From Sporothrix humicola (Eukaryota > Ascomycota > Sordariomycetes > Ophiostomatales > Ophiostomataceae), in NCBI GenBank assembly GCA_021396245.1, contig WNYE01000048.1, positions 186,001 to 250,000 on the forward strand: a stretch of DNA of 64,000 bases. The letters are read 5' to 3'. The notes under the pieces were generated by a model. It was given only the letters and a program-made list of their open reading frames with translations. It was not told the DNA's origin and did no database searches. The position numbers and the translations under genes were made by a program. Below, one piece after another: positions 12,895 to 25,613 of the stretch; within the stretch, counting starts at the first letter, position 1; each line of letters opens with the position of its first letter.

Positions 12895-15500
12895 GGTGAA
12901 TGAGAAGAAGACTTCTAAAAAGTAAAACAAAAATAACAATAATTAACACGTACAATACAAATGAGAATAAAAATATCACATAGAAAGCCGCGATATAAAC
13001 AAATGTCTTACACGCAGTGTGTTTGCACACTTTAGCCATCAGCATGTTCCGGGAGGTGCCTCTTCCGTGCCGATCACGACATTCCTCCATCTCACAGCAT
13101 GTCGGCGATGTCTTTGATGGACACTCTTAGGGCTGCAGAACACAGCCTTCTGCAGGATTACTTTTTGTCTGACGATGCAAGTGCGACGATGCAGATACAA
13201 CCACCACCCACGGCCTTTATTTTCTCTGTTGGGTTTGCCTTTTCTCACACTCGACATCGTTTACTCATCCACACACTTCTCTACCTGGCAAAAACTTGGC
13301 TGTATCACCCTCCATCTTCCCGACGCCATGGAGCCAAGACGACAGTGTTGGAAGCGATAGGACAAAAACAGCATCTTGTACGACGACCCAAGTCTGCAAA
13401 CACACGCAGTGTCCACCCTGCTTCCCACGACTCGCCTCTTGTTCCCGTTTCCAACACCGAAGGCTTTATTATTGGGCTACTCCTTCTCATTCACTTCGTC
13501 CTGCATTTGTTTCACCAAATCCAAAGATGAGAGGTCAGCAGGTGCTTGTTTCGCCATGCCTCCTTTTCGTGCCCTTGTGTCTTGTTTATTCTCCATATTC
13601 TCGCTTTGTGTGAAGGCTAGTGATGCTCAAGCCACGCCCGATTCCTTACATTGTTGAAATTGAAATTTCTGTGGATGTACGGAGCATCGTGGGTCAAGAA
13701 AGGATTGTTATCGAGATATTGCACGTCCTTTTTGGCTGCCATTTCCCAGCTGAAAGCAGGGATTCTCGTCGAGTCAAAGTCAAGTGGCAGACGAGGCGCA
13801 AAAGCTAAAATGGGACGCCAAATGACAGAACCTAAAAAAAGAACGCCTCTGTGCATCTGGGCCGTGCCTTGGGCTGAAGAGAATGGAAGCCACAGAGCAA
13901 TTAAAGAAAGTTTGACGAGATGAGCGGCCCAAAGCACACGGGCGCAGAGCACCACAGTTGCTTCCAGGTGGACGAGAACCAGGGAAATTCCAGAAAGACG
14001 GCAGAGCATTGCTTCGTGCGTTGCTTCTGTGTCCCACGAACCCGCGACGTGGTATTCTGAGTGTCGGGAGAAGGAAAATAAAGAAAATAAGAGAATGCAA
14101 TTATTGTAGCCGTAAACTACGCCGGCAACATGAAAGCAAGACACAAAATGCATGACGACGACAAGGCTAGCCATATTCTGTCGTCCACTAATTATTTTAC
14201 GATCTTGACCTCGCTGCCCCTATTCCTTGCATCCACCGAACAAAACACTGCCATTTTGGTGGCGTTTTCCCCCTTGCTGCCCCTTGGCTACGTTGAGTAC
14301 TTTTGTCGAGCACGGCCAAACAAAACAATGCTGAAAATGCCACAATGCTGAAAATTGAGAATGAAGCCCCTGTAGCTGTCCAGAGTATGAATATGAGCGC
14401 CACAAAAACGGCATACCAAGAAAAAACAACAGCGCATCGTGAACGAATCAACTGCACTAGAAAACGCCTCTTTTTGCTCGCTTTGACGCACGTTGCTGAG
14501 TGATGCGTGAGGGATAAAAATCCCTCGACCTTGACCCTGTAGGCGAGCTTCTGGGCATCCTGCCGTTCGTTCGGCATGGCCTAGACCCCCCCAACTCTCG
14601 TTCATCGTTCGTCCGCAGGAGCACTCCTCCCTCGCTCTCAGAGGATTCACTCCGATGAAATGTGAGTGAACAAAAAGAGAAAAGAACAACACGAAGAAAG
14701 TAGTGGTGGGGATGCCGACTTTCACTTTTCGACGCATCGTGAAACCTGTGTATCGGTCAAGTGTCATCATGTGTAATCCCCTTGCTCGCTCAGACTCGTA
14801 TACCCATTAAAGTCTTCTGTCAGACATGCAACATCCCACCAGCCTGGTCATCATGGCCACTTGCACTCCATTGCCACCCGCCTCGTCACGCATCAACCGC
14901 TTCCCGTTGTTTGTACTCGCATGTTCACTGTGCCATCGTATGACTGTTCCCCTTTCTGGCCGTGTGGACGGTACCGTTGCGAGTGCAGGCCGTGTCCCCC
15001 ACATACACGGTGTGTCCTGTGCCCGGCGCCGTACTCCTCCAATTTTGTGCTCTGTGGCCCGTACTCGGTGTCCTGCTCCCTGAGTTTGTTTCCGTGTTCA
15101 ACGCTCCGACTGTTGTATTTTGTATTGCTGTATTGTGTCACCGTCTCTCTTGGGACACTCTTCTACAAGCTCGTGCTTGAACGTGCTTGTGTATCTATCT
15201 GTTTGTTTCTGTCCTGTGTTTTCTCGGGGGAAAACACTAGGTCAGGGCCATTGATGTCGTCCTAATACCAGGGACAGAGCAGTGTCACAGGCCTTGGTGT
15301 ATCTGTTTGCGACTTGATCCAGGAGACTGGTAAACAATGAGTGTTTATTCGTGCTCTTTATGGATCTTCAATTGCACAGCATCAACAGTAACGTAGCATA
15401 CAGAACTAACGGATGGGCTGGTGGTCGATGACCGTTTTGCAAGATTGTAGATGGCGAAGCTGTGATCCATCGCACACCTGTTTAATTTTGTGCTCATTTC

Positions 15501-17560
15501 CCATGCCTCTGGATGAGTGTTACTGAGAAGGAAACAGACAAACAGGCACAACGAAAGAGAAACTGACATGTGCAACGGACCGTAGCCCAGAGTTGAAGAA
15601 GTTGGCCGAAACCCGACCCGGAGCCACGGGGTTGGAGACTCCGGAACGGGGGCCAATTATGCACCGCCAGCCGTTGAAACCGTAGCCTGGTATCTGATGG
15701 AGTCTCACATCCTATACTGGAACTTCAGACGGGGCTGAAACCACGACTATTCCGGAGCCTCTGTCGATGTGTTTTTTTCTTGTTGATGTTGGTTGACTTG
15801 GCACTGTCATGATCCGCCACAGGCATAGACCGCTTCATTCTGTCAAGAAACGGTCGAAGTCCGTAAACGCGAGCGAGATCGAACCTTAGATCTATCTCTA
15901 TGATCAGATTTCATTGTGTATGGTCGTCGACTGGCGTGCAAAGGTCCTATCCGGCGCATGTATGGGTGCGGATATGCCCTTGGCTGGACATCCATACAGC
16001 CCATCAACCCAGCTCGGGCAAAGGATGAAGACTGGCAAACCTCATTTCAGTAGCCGGACAGGATGCCTAGAAATGTCAGCGATGTTCTGTTGATACAAAC
16101 GAGCCGATCCAGCAACCTGATTTATGTGATTCGCAGCCCAGGATCTGGAGACAGATGCCTCACAAGGCCGGTTACATGTTTCGCCCGTTGCGACCATCGA
16201 AGGCCCCGCCACTTGGGGTCGTTGGCCGAGGGCATGCAAGGTAGACGGCTAAAACTGAGCGTTGAATGTCGACGACTGGTGCATACCAGCGATATGGTGA
16301 TGGGTGGAAGTATCAACTATGGCGACATGCCATGGTCGTGTCCTTGGCAGGCAATGCGGCCCGTTCGTGATGGATGTGATGAGAACAAGGCAGCCCCGGG
16401 TCGATGTAGTTCACCTGTTGCTTTCAGAGCCCTGATGGTGACCCGAAAACGTGCTGCCCGGAGAGAGACGAATGTGGTGATTTTTCCCGACTACTGCTCC
16501 TTCCATGTTTGGCGATGTGTATGATGTGGCGATGTATCACCGCCCGAGGAAAGAGCGAGGCGCACACCTCGTGGTGCCTTCCCACCAACAATCTAAACAG
16601 TACCGGACTGGTATTTGGTAGCCACCGGTAGCTCCTTCCCTATATCATCTTCGGACATTCTGGCCCTCGGGGGAAATAACCCGATGCGGCCATCACGACA
16701 GTAGGATTGCCAGAGACCTATTTACGGCTTGACGGACCTTCGAAACTCACGACAACTCCTCAGTGGATACCACAGCAAGCCAACTTCTCTTGCTCATTGT
16801 CGGTTGGAGTGCATCATCCGATATAGTGAAGGTGACAGTTCCAGCCGGGGGACGTTCACGAGCGCATTTTGGAAATTGAGACAGCAACAAACACCATAGA
16901 ACGATGACACCTCTTTGCGCTGGATGATACTCGGCTTGCATAGAGCCGTCCAGAGCCCGGGCGTGATGAGCGGACAAGGACAATCCGCCTCGAATTACGG
17001 TATGCCCGTGGCGGAACCGACGACAGCTGCTCGGTAATGACACAAACGCTTGACACGGACGCTTGTAACTAGAACGCAATCATTCCATACTGGCAGACAT
17101 ACATTGTCTCACCAAAGTCCCAGAGAATCCAACAACGGCAGGCATCTTGTCTCGAACGATATCATCACCGTGTACAACCCGTTTACTAAGGACCAAAGAC
17201 TACAATTTCCGAGATGGGATCTCTTGCAACAATGCCGAAATTTTTATGCTTTACGGCCGATTACAACATTCACGGCTGTCTGTGATATGTCTTCTCTTTC
17301 CATCCCAGAAGGAAGCACGAGGCACTCGCTGTCTCCCTATGTTTCTAGTGCATGCAGCAGGAAGGGTATCGAGAGGGGTTGTCGAGTTTGGTAAGGGATC
17401 GAGGAGGGATTTGGATGTGTAGAAGAGACGAAGGCAAATGGCATTGCTTATTGACAGTTCTAACAGAGACGAGGATGCCATCTGCCAGAAGTCGATCACG
17501 AGTCTCAGGGACGGAAAGTACATCAAAGCTCGTGAAGCCGGCCTATCTGATACGCATTTT
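15501..17560. other. unclassified ~2 kb segment of balanced composition
   Basis: This stretch lacks the purine/pyrimidine runs and homopolymers of the flanking intergenic DNA and looks more like degraded unique sequence. Several frames of 90-153 codons are open on both strands (for example plus 16,063-16,524 with a real ATG, and minus 17,079-16,747), but none shows a domain I recognise or the codon preference of the clear genes. It could be a decayed gene or transposon relic, or simply unique intergenic DNA. Confidence 0.3.
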
Positions 17561-18462
17561 TGAGTCTTCGAGTCTCGGTCGAGGAATTCGGGAACGGAGG
17601 GTTTGTCGTGGACGGAGGTCGATCAAAGGGCACGAGGGAGGAGAGGTCGGAAGACTTGGAGAGGGACAGGCAGTCCAGTGATGGCACGACAGAAATGTCC
17701 GTCGGAGGTACGATAGATCGAGGCACTCGTAATCGAAAGGAAGACGATCAAAGTATGGGGAGAAAGGAAGACCCGCAGAAACGAGAAAGGAGAGAAAAGC
17801 ACATGACGAAATGGAGGGTGAGGCTTCTTTCTGGCCCGCTGGTTGGCTGGCGCAATGCTACTGTGTAAATGCCAAATGCCAAATGCATGAAGAGTGACTG
17901 GAGGAGGACTGGAGACTGGCTTCGGAAGACTGGGTCGGATTTGGGGTCAGATGGCGGAGAAGTGGGGCCTCTCCCTTGACTGTAATACGATGGGGGCGAC
18001 TTTCACATGATCGTTTTTTTCGCACAGCCTGGCACGTCTGGATGCCTGGATTTCTGGAGACTTTCACATGCCACGACGCGCACGATGGCGACTGTTGGTA
18101 TTATTGTTAATTTGGTTCACAAGGAAATACGTCGTGCTGGTATTTTTATTTGTTTGTATTCACGATCTGTTGATTTCATGATCAGAAGAGTCAAGGGTCT
18201 TTAGATAAAATCATCGTTTGTAATGCCTAACAATCTTTCTACTTTCTTTTGTACAAAGGCCCATCATTCAAAGGGCAAAAGGAGAAAAAAAAAGACAAAA
18301 ATAAAAACACAAGTTTACAATATAGAGTAGTAGGACAAAAGAGATGCAAAAAAGAAAAGAACAAGAAAAGAAACAAAAAAGAGACTCAAATCATATCCAA
18401 CACTTGGCTATAGCCCCCAATCCAATCCCCGTAGATTAATTTTTTGTTTTGTTTTTCGTTCT
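17561..18462. other. region downstream of the fumarate reductase gene
   Basis: No gene is supported. The part nearest 18,462 (about 18,180-18,450) is A/T-rich with A runs on the plus strand and probably contains the 3' UTR of the minus-strand fumarate reductase gene. Confidence 0.45.
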
Positions 18463-20582
18463 TTAGAACTCCAGAGTAGGCTCAACACCCTTTACCCGGC
18501 CAATGACCTGGCTGGGGGCGTACTTGGGGATGACCTCGTCGTCGTGCAGCATCTCGAACTCCTCGGTGGCGTCACGGCCCATGAAGTTCATGATGGCCTG
18601 GGGGCCGCCCGGGTGCTCGTCCAGCCAGTTGGTCAGGTCCATGACGACGCCCTTGACAACAACCCACAGGTCCTCCTTGGTGTTGTGCTTGGCAATCTCC
18701 TCCATGCTGTACTCCTTCTCGGGGATGGCGAAAGCAGCCTTGGCCGCGGCCTTGGGGGCAGCAGAACCAGCCGAAGTGGACGAGCCGCCGCCCGAGCCAC
18801 CGGCAGCGCCGCTGTTGCCAGAGCCGCCCTCATCGTCGTCGTTGGAGCCCTTCTTGGCGGAGACCGACGAGGTCTGGCCGTTGCCCCACTCGACGGAGAT
18901 CTTGCCAGGCTGCGAGGGGTCGATGTGCAGCGAGATCTGGCCCAGACGCTGGGCGGCAGAGCCGGCACCGCTCGACTTGAGCGCCTTCTGGAACAGGTAG
19001 TTGCTGGCAGTGTCACCGGCAACACGGCCGTAGACGACACAGCCCAGCAGCGACGAGCCACCAAGACGGTTGGCACCGTGGACACCACCAGCCAGCTCAC
19101 CGCAGGCGTACAGGCCCTCGAAGGGCTGCTGGTCCTGGTTGAGGACCTGGGCCTTGTCGTTGATCTCAATGCCACCCATGGTGAAGTGCAGCACGGGCTC
19201 CATCAGGGCGACGTGGAAGTCGTCGTTGATGTCGACGGGCAGGTTGTGGAAGAACTTCTTGCCCCAGGGATCCTTCTCCTTGCCCTCGGCGATGCGGTTG
19301 TAGGTCTGGAAGGTCTTCTGCAGGTGCTCGGGCGTGCAGCCAATGTCCTTGGCCAGCTCCTTGCCGGTCATCTTCTTCATCAGGCCACGGCCCGAGTAGT
19401 GGCGGGTGTGGAAGTCCAGGACGTTGGACGCCTTGGAGTTGAGGATGAGGCGGATGGGGAACTTGCCGGCATCCTTCTCCTTCCACATCATGCCGGAGAC
19501 GTAGTCACGGTGGCCGAGCTCGTCGCAGAAGCGGTTGCCGTCGGCGTTGAGCAGCAGACCACCCTCGCCACGGAGGGCCTCGGCAGCCAGGAACTTGGTC
19601 TTGGCCGTCGGGTCCTTGGGGTCAACCAGGCCCGTGGGGTGGACCTGGACCTTGTCGAGGTCGATGCCGTTGCCGCCAATCGACATGACAATCTTCTGGC
19701 CGTCGCCCGTGGCGTGCGAGCCGTTGGTGGTCGACAGGTCGTAGGTGTCGGGGCGGTACTTCTTGAGCAGCGACGACTCGGTGAAATCAGCAGCGTAGCC
19801 ACCGGTGGCCAGGACGACGGGGCCCTCCAGCTGGCTGGTCTCGCCGTTGGCCTCGTACGAGACACCGTGGATCAGGTTGCCGTCCTTGAGCAGGCCGGTG
19901 ACGCGGGCCTTCTTGATGATCTGGACACGCTCGGGCTCCTGCTCGGCGAGCTCCTCGAGGCGCTGCATGAGGGCGTAGGTGATGGCCATGCCGGGGAACT
20001 TGGCGTCGTGGCCACGGTGCGTGCGCGGCTGCGAGTGGCCACCCAGACGCGAGACCAGGGTCAGGTCCAGGTTGAAGACATCCTGCAGCCACTCGATCGA
20101 CGAGGCCGAGTTGTAGGTCAGGACGCGGATCAGGTCCGGGCGGGCCTTGTCGCGGGCCGACTTGAGCGTGTCATTGTAGAACTGCTGGACGCTGTCCTGG
20201 ATGTTGAGCTCGACCTGCGTGCGGGTCAGGGCGCCGTTGATGCCGGAGGTGGCCTTGGTGGAGTTGCCGCCGAAGAAGCCTAATATTTGTTAGAGATGAG
20301 GCGAGAGACGAAGAAATGGGCTCACAATCTGTCACTTACTCTGCTTGTCGAGGACGACGACGTTGCCGCCGGCGAGGTAGATGGTGTGAGCAGCGCTCAG
20401 GCCGGACACTGAAAAGAGCGTTAGCAAGTGTTTTCATCTGTGTTGACTGCTCAAATGCTGTGATCCTGTGAGGAGCAATCGCAACTGGTGATGCGATTTG
20501 CAACGTGCCGGAATCACATGTGAAAGAAGACGGGGGGTTAATACGTACGGCCGCCACCAACAACAATCACTCTGGGAGCCAT
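18463..20582 (-). CDS. osm1: fumarate reductase (Osm1-type flavoprotein) fused to cytochrome b5
   Basis: Soluble FAD-dependent fumarate reductase, expected to use fumarate as electron sink to reoxidise reduced flavin, with a C-terminal heme domain. Three exons, 20,582-20,549, 20,408-20,340 and 20,279-18,463, encode 639 aa; donors are GTACGT and GTAAGT, and phases join cleanly at VVGGGLSGLS and DKQSFFGGNSTKATSG. The flavoprotein part (about 1-470) has the dinucleotide fold at the N-terminus, VQVHPTG near 245-251, an RGEGG motif near 271, HRDYVSG, LHFTMGG and the C-terminal YACGELAGGVHGANRLGG. A Gly/Ser/Ala/Asp-rich linker precedes a cytochrome b5 domain (about 555-639) with HPGG at His590 and a second likely heme ligand at His613. 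Yeast Osm1 lacks the b5 domain; fusions are known in filamentous fungi. No clear signal peptide, so location is open. Confidence 0.93.
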
Positions 20583-23500
20583 TGCGATGGAAATGTGTGT
20601 GAGAGAAGATGAAAAGGAAAACGACAAGAAGAACAAGCGAAGCTTATGAGAATGCCAGAGGAGACGGTGGCAATGAAGCTGGTGATGATGAGGAGAATGT
20701 CGTGAGGAGAGATGGGAAAAGAGGGAGAAGGAGGAGAGAGTTGGAGATGAATGGGAGAGAAGAAAGAAAAAAAGAGAAGAAAGGAACAGAAGGGGTAGAG
20801 AGCAAGAAGAAATACGGACAGGGCGGTAGAAAAAGGGCAGAGCGGACTCAAGGACAAAAGGACCAGAAGGAAAAGAAAGAAATAAAATAGTCTGGAGAAA
20901 CAGGAGCAGCTGCAAAAACGGCCTTGGTTTGGCCGCGGATCTGTCGAGGTACCTTGGCTTCTTTCTCCAGGAGCAGCAGGAGCGGCGGCATGCCGCCTGC
21001 CTCGTCGCTCTCTCTCTCGTGGCTGCCCCGTTTCTCGTGTAATGCGTCTGCGTGCTCCTACTGTGTACTACGGCCCTGGTGGGGCCTGGCCTTGGGCTTG
21101 GTCGCTCTTCCTGTTTTTGGCTTGTGCTTGCCTCTCCGTTGCTAGTTTCTATTTTCTATGGGGCATTGGAATTGGAGTTTGGAGTCCTGCCGCTGGGGTT
21201 ACGGGGGCAGGTGCGACGGGCGCTTTTCGCTTCCTGCGCCTCTGGGGGAAGGACCAGCCATGGCCAGTGTCTCAGCGCCCGTTGGGACGAAAAGCCGCCT
21301 GGAAAGGGGGGTAGGTCTCTCTGACTCGCCCCCTTTCTGGGCTCTTTCCTGGCAAACAGGTCGCAGCGACGGAGCTAAGCCGAACTGCTGACACGCTGAT
21401 TCGTGCCACTGAATGGAGGAAACAGACAGGTGTGGAGCTCAACAATGCCGAGGTCGACCCAAGAGGCCTGATTTCATCACGTCACCTGCTGCTCACACGC
21501 CTGCTGGCCACAGCCTGTTTGTTGCCACGAGCATGGCGTATGGCCGCCGCCTGTTCATCTCAGTAATCCCCAAAGACGTTTCAGGAGCTGTCAGCGAGCC
21601 CACGCATGACTGGGGAAATGGGTGGATTTGGAGAGAAGACATTTTACTTTTTATTTTGTCAAGTCCTGGAGATTCACACAGAGAGAAGGAGCGCTATTAC
21701 TTCAGTGGGCGGGCGTGGAGAGAGGAGCGCTGTAGCAATTGCCCAACCCGGCAACCGGAAACGATGCAAGCGGCGGTCGCTTCCAGTTGCATGCCAGGGC
21801 CGCTACATTTTGTCTCGGTGCAGCATTCTTTGCGCCTGCCATCTTCGCGCGCTTCCGCCGCTTCCATCGATTTCTTTATTTGAAGGTCGCTCCCTCCTCG
21901 TTGCTCGCCGACTTTGATCTCGCTGTTTCTGCTCTTTTTAATGTGCATATTTACCTCGCTCTTTCCCATCACTTCGACTCACCGTCTGCTGCTTGCCCGA
22001 CATCGCCAGCTGGCGCGTCGCCCTGTCGCTGTAGCTTATGCCGAGCGCCTGGCCTGAGCGTTGAGTCGCTCTCAACGAGCAGAGTCAACCTCCACAGCGA
22101 CGCAGTATTTGTGCCGAGGCCCGCCTCAATTGCTCAATTGCGGTTCCTCCACTCTGGCAGAGCCCACCCCCCCTAGTCGTAAAAGTGGCCAGGCCCAGCC
22201 GTTTCCTCCGAAATGCGTCTAATGCAGTGCGGCAGCATCAGATTGGGAAAGAGCGAACAACCGGAGCCCACTCCAGGAACAGCCGCAGATCTCGCACAGT
22301 CGAACGGCAGGAGCGGACGCGCTGGCCATAAAGGCGATACAAGCAGAAAGAAGGCGAGATGGCTGGAGTAAACACAGCAAAAAAGGATCTAAAAGAAACA
22401 TGCGCAACATGGGGACGACCGAGGGACAAACGAGTTGAAATCTTCAAGCGAAAAAAATGAAATAAAAAATAGACGGTTCGCAAGGATCCCAAACCTGCCC
22501 TAGTTAGGCCCCGAGTAAAGCAATGCGCCCCGTACGGCTAGGAACTATCATAGCGATGCTTCGAAAAAGAGGATAGGGCTTGCGAGCGGACCGGACCAGT
22601 CAGGTCGACTTGACAGAAAAGACAGGAAAAATACACGAAAAAGCGTGACCAAGACAATATTGTTGAGCGTTGGCGATGCAAAATTGGACCTGTCTATTTT
22701 CATCTGTTCCTTGCGCTAAGACGGCACTTTCCCGTTCGGACAGATAAATGGTGAAAGGCCGCGCATGGCACTGCCTGCTCAAGCAGCTGTCGTTGTTTTT
22801 TAAGCTGTGCCAGTCGCCTTCTTTCTCCACAGTGCATGTGCATGTCCTCTCGTTGAAATTTCCCTTTTTGTAAATTGTCTTGCGAGCCTTCTGCCAGACG
22901 GTTGTCGTTGCCCGTTCCTCTCACCTTGGGGAGCTCTTGCCTTGGGCCTTGGACCAGCCATTGGGGGACTTTGGGGTGCTGTCACGAGCGAGTCTGAAAG
23001 TGGTAATTTTCCCGTTTTGGGGGTGTTTTCACATGTCATTGGGAGTCCGGGGTCTCCGCAAAATCCAAAACTCCAAAAAATCACAAACCTTTTCTACAAC
23101 ACACTCTGGGAGAAAACCCCAATAGACCTAGGAACTTCAAATCGACGTGGGAAATATTCATCTGAAATGAATAAAAGACTGCCGACCCTCCTCCATTTTT
23201 TCCAGAGTTTTTCAGGGGTCATTTCGTCCGAGGACGTCTTGTCGGTTCGGTTTGTCGTTCCTGCCTGTTGGGACATTTTGGTCTCTCCTCTCACGTGGGC
23301 CAGGTCACCTGACATTCTCATCCCAAGTGTGAGATCGGTTCAATGCCGCCCCCAATGTGGCTTTTTTCTCCGCAAACGCTGCCAGCACCGACAACTCGCT
23401 GGACGCCCCCTGTACGACGTAATTGGCGCAATCCTGCCCTCGGCAATCAACAATATGCTGAAACGGGAAATTTTGCTGTTTTTGCTTTGGCAATGGCAAG

Positions 23501-24269
23501 CTTCTGTTGAGTTGTCAAACTACAGAAAAACGGCAGGAAAAATAGGATCAAAATCTTCCTAATCCGGTATCTAAAAGTAAACTCCGGATGTCTTGTTTTT
23601 CATTTTCTTCAAGAATGAAGTCATGTGTTCTGGGTGTCCGGTCGAGCAGGTCACAAGTTGTGAACGGAGCTAGAATTACCCGCCGGTAAAATTCACCTGG
23701 TGGCCGTGATCCATTTCTGCTTCCGTACCGGCCGGGAACAGGAGCGTCACGGAGCAAGACCGGACAGCATCCTCATCCTGTCCTCTAAGGTTTTATGGTG
23801 TTGTGGCGTAAGAGAAGGTGGATAGCAAGGTGAGAGAAGCAGAGATTTTGGAGAGAGTCGAGATATTGCACCTATGAGAGCTGCCGAGGCCGTCGGCCAG
23901 GCTCAAAAGACCCATTTTGCCAACTGGAAAATCTGCTTCAGTGGGGTCAGTAGGCGCTGGAAAAATGCTCAGTTAACAGTGTATATTTTCCCATTGGTAG
24001 AGTCACGTGATCTCACTTACAGTGCCAGCCCCACAGCCAGTCAGCGGGGCTGTTCTGCCGTCTTCTGTGCGTCATTGTCTCAGGAAGGCGTGACCAATGT
24101 CCCTCCAAACACAGACCATGCGCTCCTGCTCTCTTTGACATCATCGGGTCTCCACAGCTCTTGCCTTGCCTGAAGCCTTGCCTTGAATTGCCAGCCTCGT
24201 TTGGCATTTCTTAATATCGTCTCCCCCCCTTTGTTTGCTTTCTTATCGTCGCCCTGACAAACAGCAACC
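20583..24269. other. intergenic region, osm1 promoter to FAS1 promoter
   Basis: The first 300 bases (20,590-20,890) are purine-rich on the plus strand, giving the minus-strand osm1 gene a CT-rich leader. No gene is supported in the rest. The longest frame, 22,804-23,562 on the plus strand, is stop-free for 252 codons but has no early ATG and no codon bias. A perfect TCACGTGA palindrome lies at 24,003-24,010 and a CCAAT-like GACCAATG at about 24,092, both upstream of the fasciclin gene starting at 24,270. Confidence 0.5.
24003..24010. promoter_or_regulatory. palindromic E-box TCACGTGA upstream of the FAS1 gene
   Basis: Perfect 8-base palindrome containing CACGTG, 260 bases upstream of the FAS1 gene start codon. 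bHLH factors of the Cbf1/Pho4/SREBP class bind such sites in fungi. Binding here is inference. Confidence 0.4.
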
Positions 24270-25090
24270 ATGAGATTGGCACACGTGCCCATCATTGCAT
24301 CGCTGAGTCTCGTCGCCGTTTCACAGCTGGTCGTGCAGCAACAGCCACAGCCACCTCGCATCATCCTCGATTCCGTCGCCGACGGCGAAAGACAACAACA
24401 ACAACCCCTTGCCATGCCTCCCATTCCTCCTCCGACCGGCCCGGCCATTCCGGTGCAGCCTGGCGATGGCTCCGATACTACTGGCCCGCCGCCCGAGACG
24501 GGCACCATTATCCTGTCCGACGTTATCGGCCGCGACCGTAGCATCAACGTCTTTGCCGGATTCACGCGCGACTTTGCGCCTATTACCAACCGCTTCGATG
24601 ATGCCACCCAGAACTCGACAGTGCTGGCCCCCCTCAACTCGGCCATTGAGGCTCTGCCGCGCAAGCCATGGGAGGACCCGCAAGACTACCATACACTGGG
24701 TGCCGAAGCCTACGAGGGCAGTGATGGCCAGGAGCGTGCCCAGCAGAACCTGCGGCGGTTTGTGGAGGCGCATATTGTGCCCGTAAGCCCGTGGCCGGAG
24801 AAACAGAAGGCGAGCGCCATGGCGGGTGCCGGCGAGGTTTGGTGGGAGACTCGCTCCGACGGAACGAAAGTGGTGAGTTAAAGCCAGGCTTCCTGCTGTC
24901 TTCTATATTTTTTTACAACCCTAATGACAAATAAGATCCAACCAGGAAACATCGAAGTTGCCAGTGTTGCTAGCACCGTTGCCAACGGCCAGGTGGTATG
25001 TTGTTCCTATTCTCGTTGTCTATTAACTCAGCCGTTTGCTAACGTCTTTACCAGTGGATCATCAAGGGCGTGCGCAATTATTCGTCGTAG
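24270..25090 (+). CDS. secreted fasciclin (FAS1) domain protein
   Basis: Predicted secreted or endomembrane adhesion-type protein of 232 aa in three exons: 24,270-24,872, 24,936-24,995 and 25,055-25,090. Introns begin GTGAGT and GTATGT; the second has a GCTAAC branch site. Residues 1-22 form a signal peptide (basic start, hydrophobic core ASLSLVAV). A Gln/Pro-rich spacer follows, then one FAS1 domain from about residue 79 (GTIILSDVIG) through STVLAPLNSAIEALP and NLRRFVEAHIVP to the spliced-on end with VANGQVWIIKGV. The last exon adds only 11 residues and the stop, so without splicing the domain would lose its final strand. Start context CAACCATGA is good. Fungal homologues of this kind are usually annotated only as fasciclin-domain proteins; the ligand is unknown. 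Confidence 0.85.
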
Positions 25091-25581
25091 CCGCTGCTGG
25101 AGGATCTTCAAGAAATGCTACAGTATTATGTGTTATGATGGGCCGTTGTTTTCTTTTGCCATTTTATTCTTTGCCTCGTTTACGGTTTTATCATTGATTT
25201 CCCGGGTTCCTATGTCTTGCTGGCGAGCTATCTGTATTACGGCGTTCTTGTCATATCTGGGCTTTATTACTGTGTTTAACAAGGGAGCAGAAAACGATGA
25301 GTTCCTATGAAGAATACGAATGCACAAATTTGCTATGCGCTCCATCTGCTCTTTCTTCCTTTGTATTTCCTCGCGTTGATTTCTTGTTTCTGGTCGTGGC
25401 GGCGGACAGAGATGTACTTGTCCACACAACACACTGTTCTCCCTATTGACACATACTTACTTCTAATTTTAATGAAGCTATATCCCTATGACAATATTAT
25501 CTCATATCTTTGGCAACTCCCGGTCAAGATTGGGTTGATCTGTCGAGGTGCTGTTTTCCAGCTTCAGGACGACAAACAACA

Positions 25582-25613
25582 TCACGTGATAAGTACTTGT
25601 TATCATCACGTGA
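25582..25613. promoter_or_regulatory. paired TCACGTGA E-boxes with GATAA/TTATC, near-palindrome
   Basis: TCACGTGATAA (25,582-25,592) faces TTATCATCACGTGA (25,600-25,613) across GTACTTG, giving an inverted repeat broken by a 3-base insertion. Each arm joins a bHLH-type E-box to a GATA-factor core. It lies between FAS1 and SIN3, about 880 bases before the SIN3 ATG. Regulatory role is inferred from the arrangement only. Confidence 0.5.

Larger units (their letters stand above)
7561..15500. other. gene-free stretch with simple repeats
   Basis: No supported gene in about 8 kb. Visible features are GTACC-rich clusters (7,671-7,692; 7,873-7,910; 9,886-9,925), plus-strand CT-rich tracts (about 7,980-8,060 and 8,990-9,190), another purine-rich plus-strand tract (about 11,100-11,500), and GATTT plus T5-6C microsatellites near 12.8 kb. 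The longest open frames (8,559, 12,253 and 14,174 ends; up to about 195 codons) have no domain I recognise, no codon preference like the real genes and mostly non-ATG starts. Confidence 0.55.

Noticed and set aside
18544..20283. 579-codon open frame antisense to the fumarate reductase gene
   Set aside because: The protein is Val/Gly/Leu/Asp-rich mirror sequence created by C/G-ending codons of the real gene. The minus-strand frame has complete catalytic and heme motifs.
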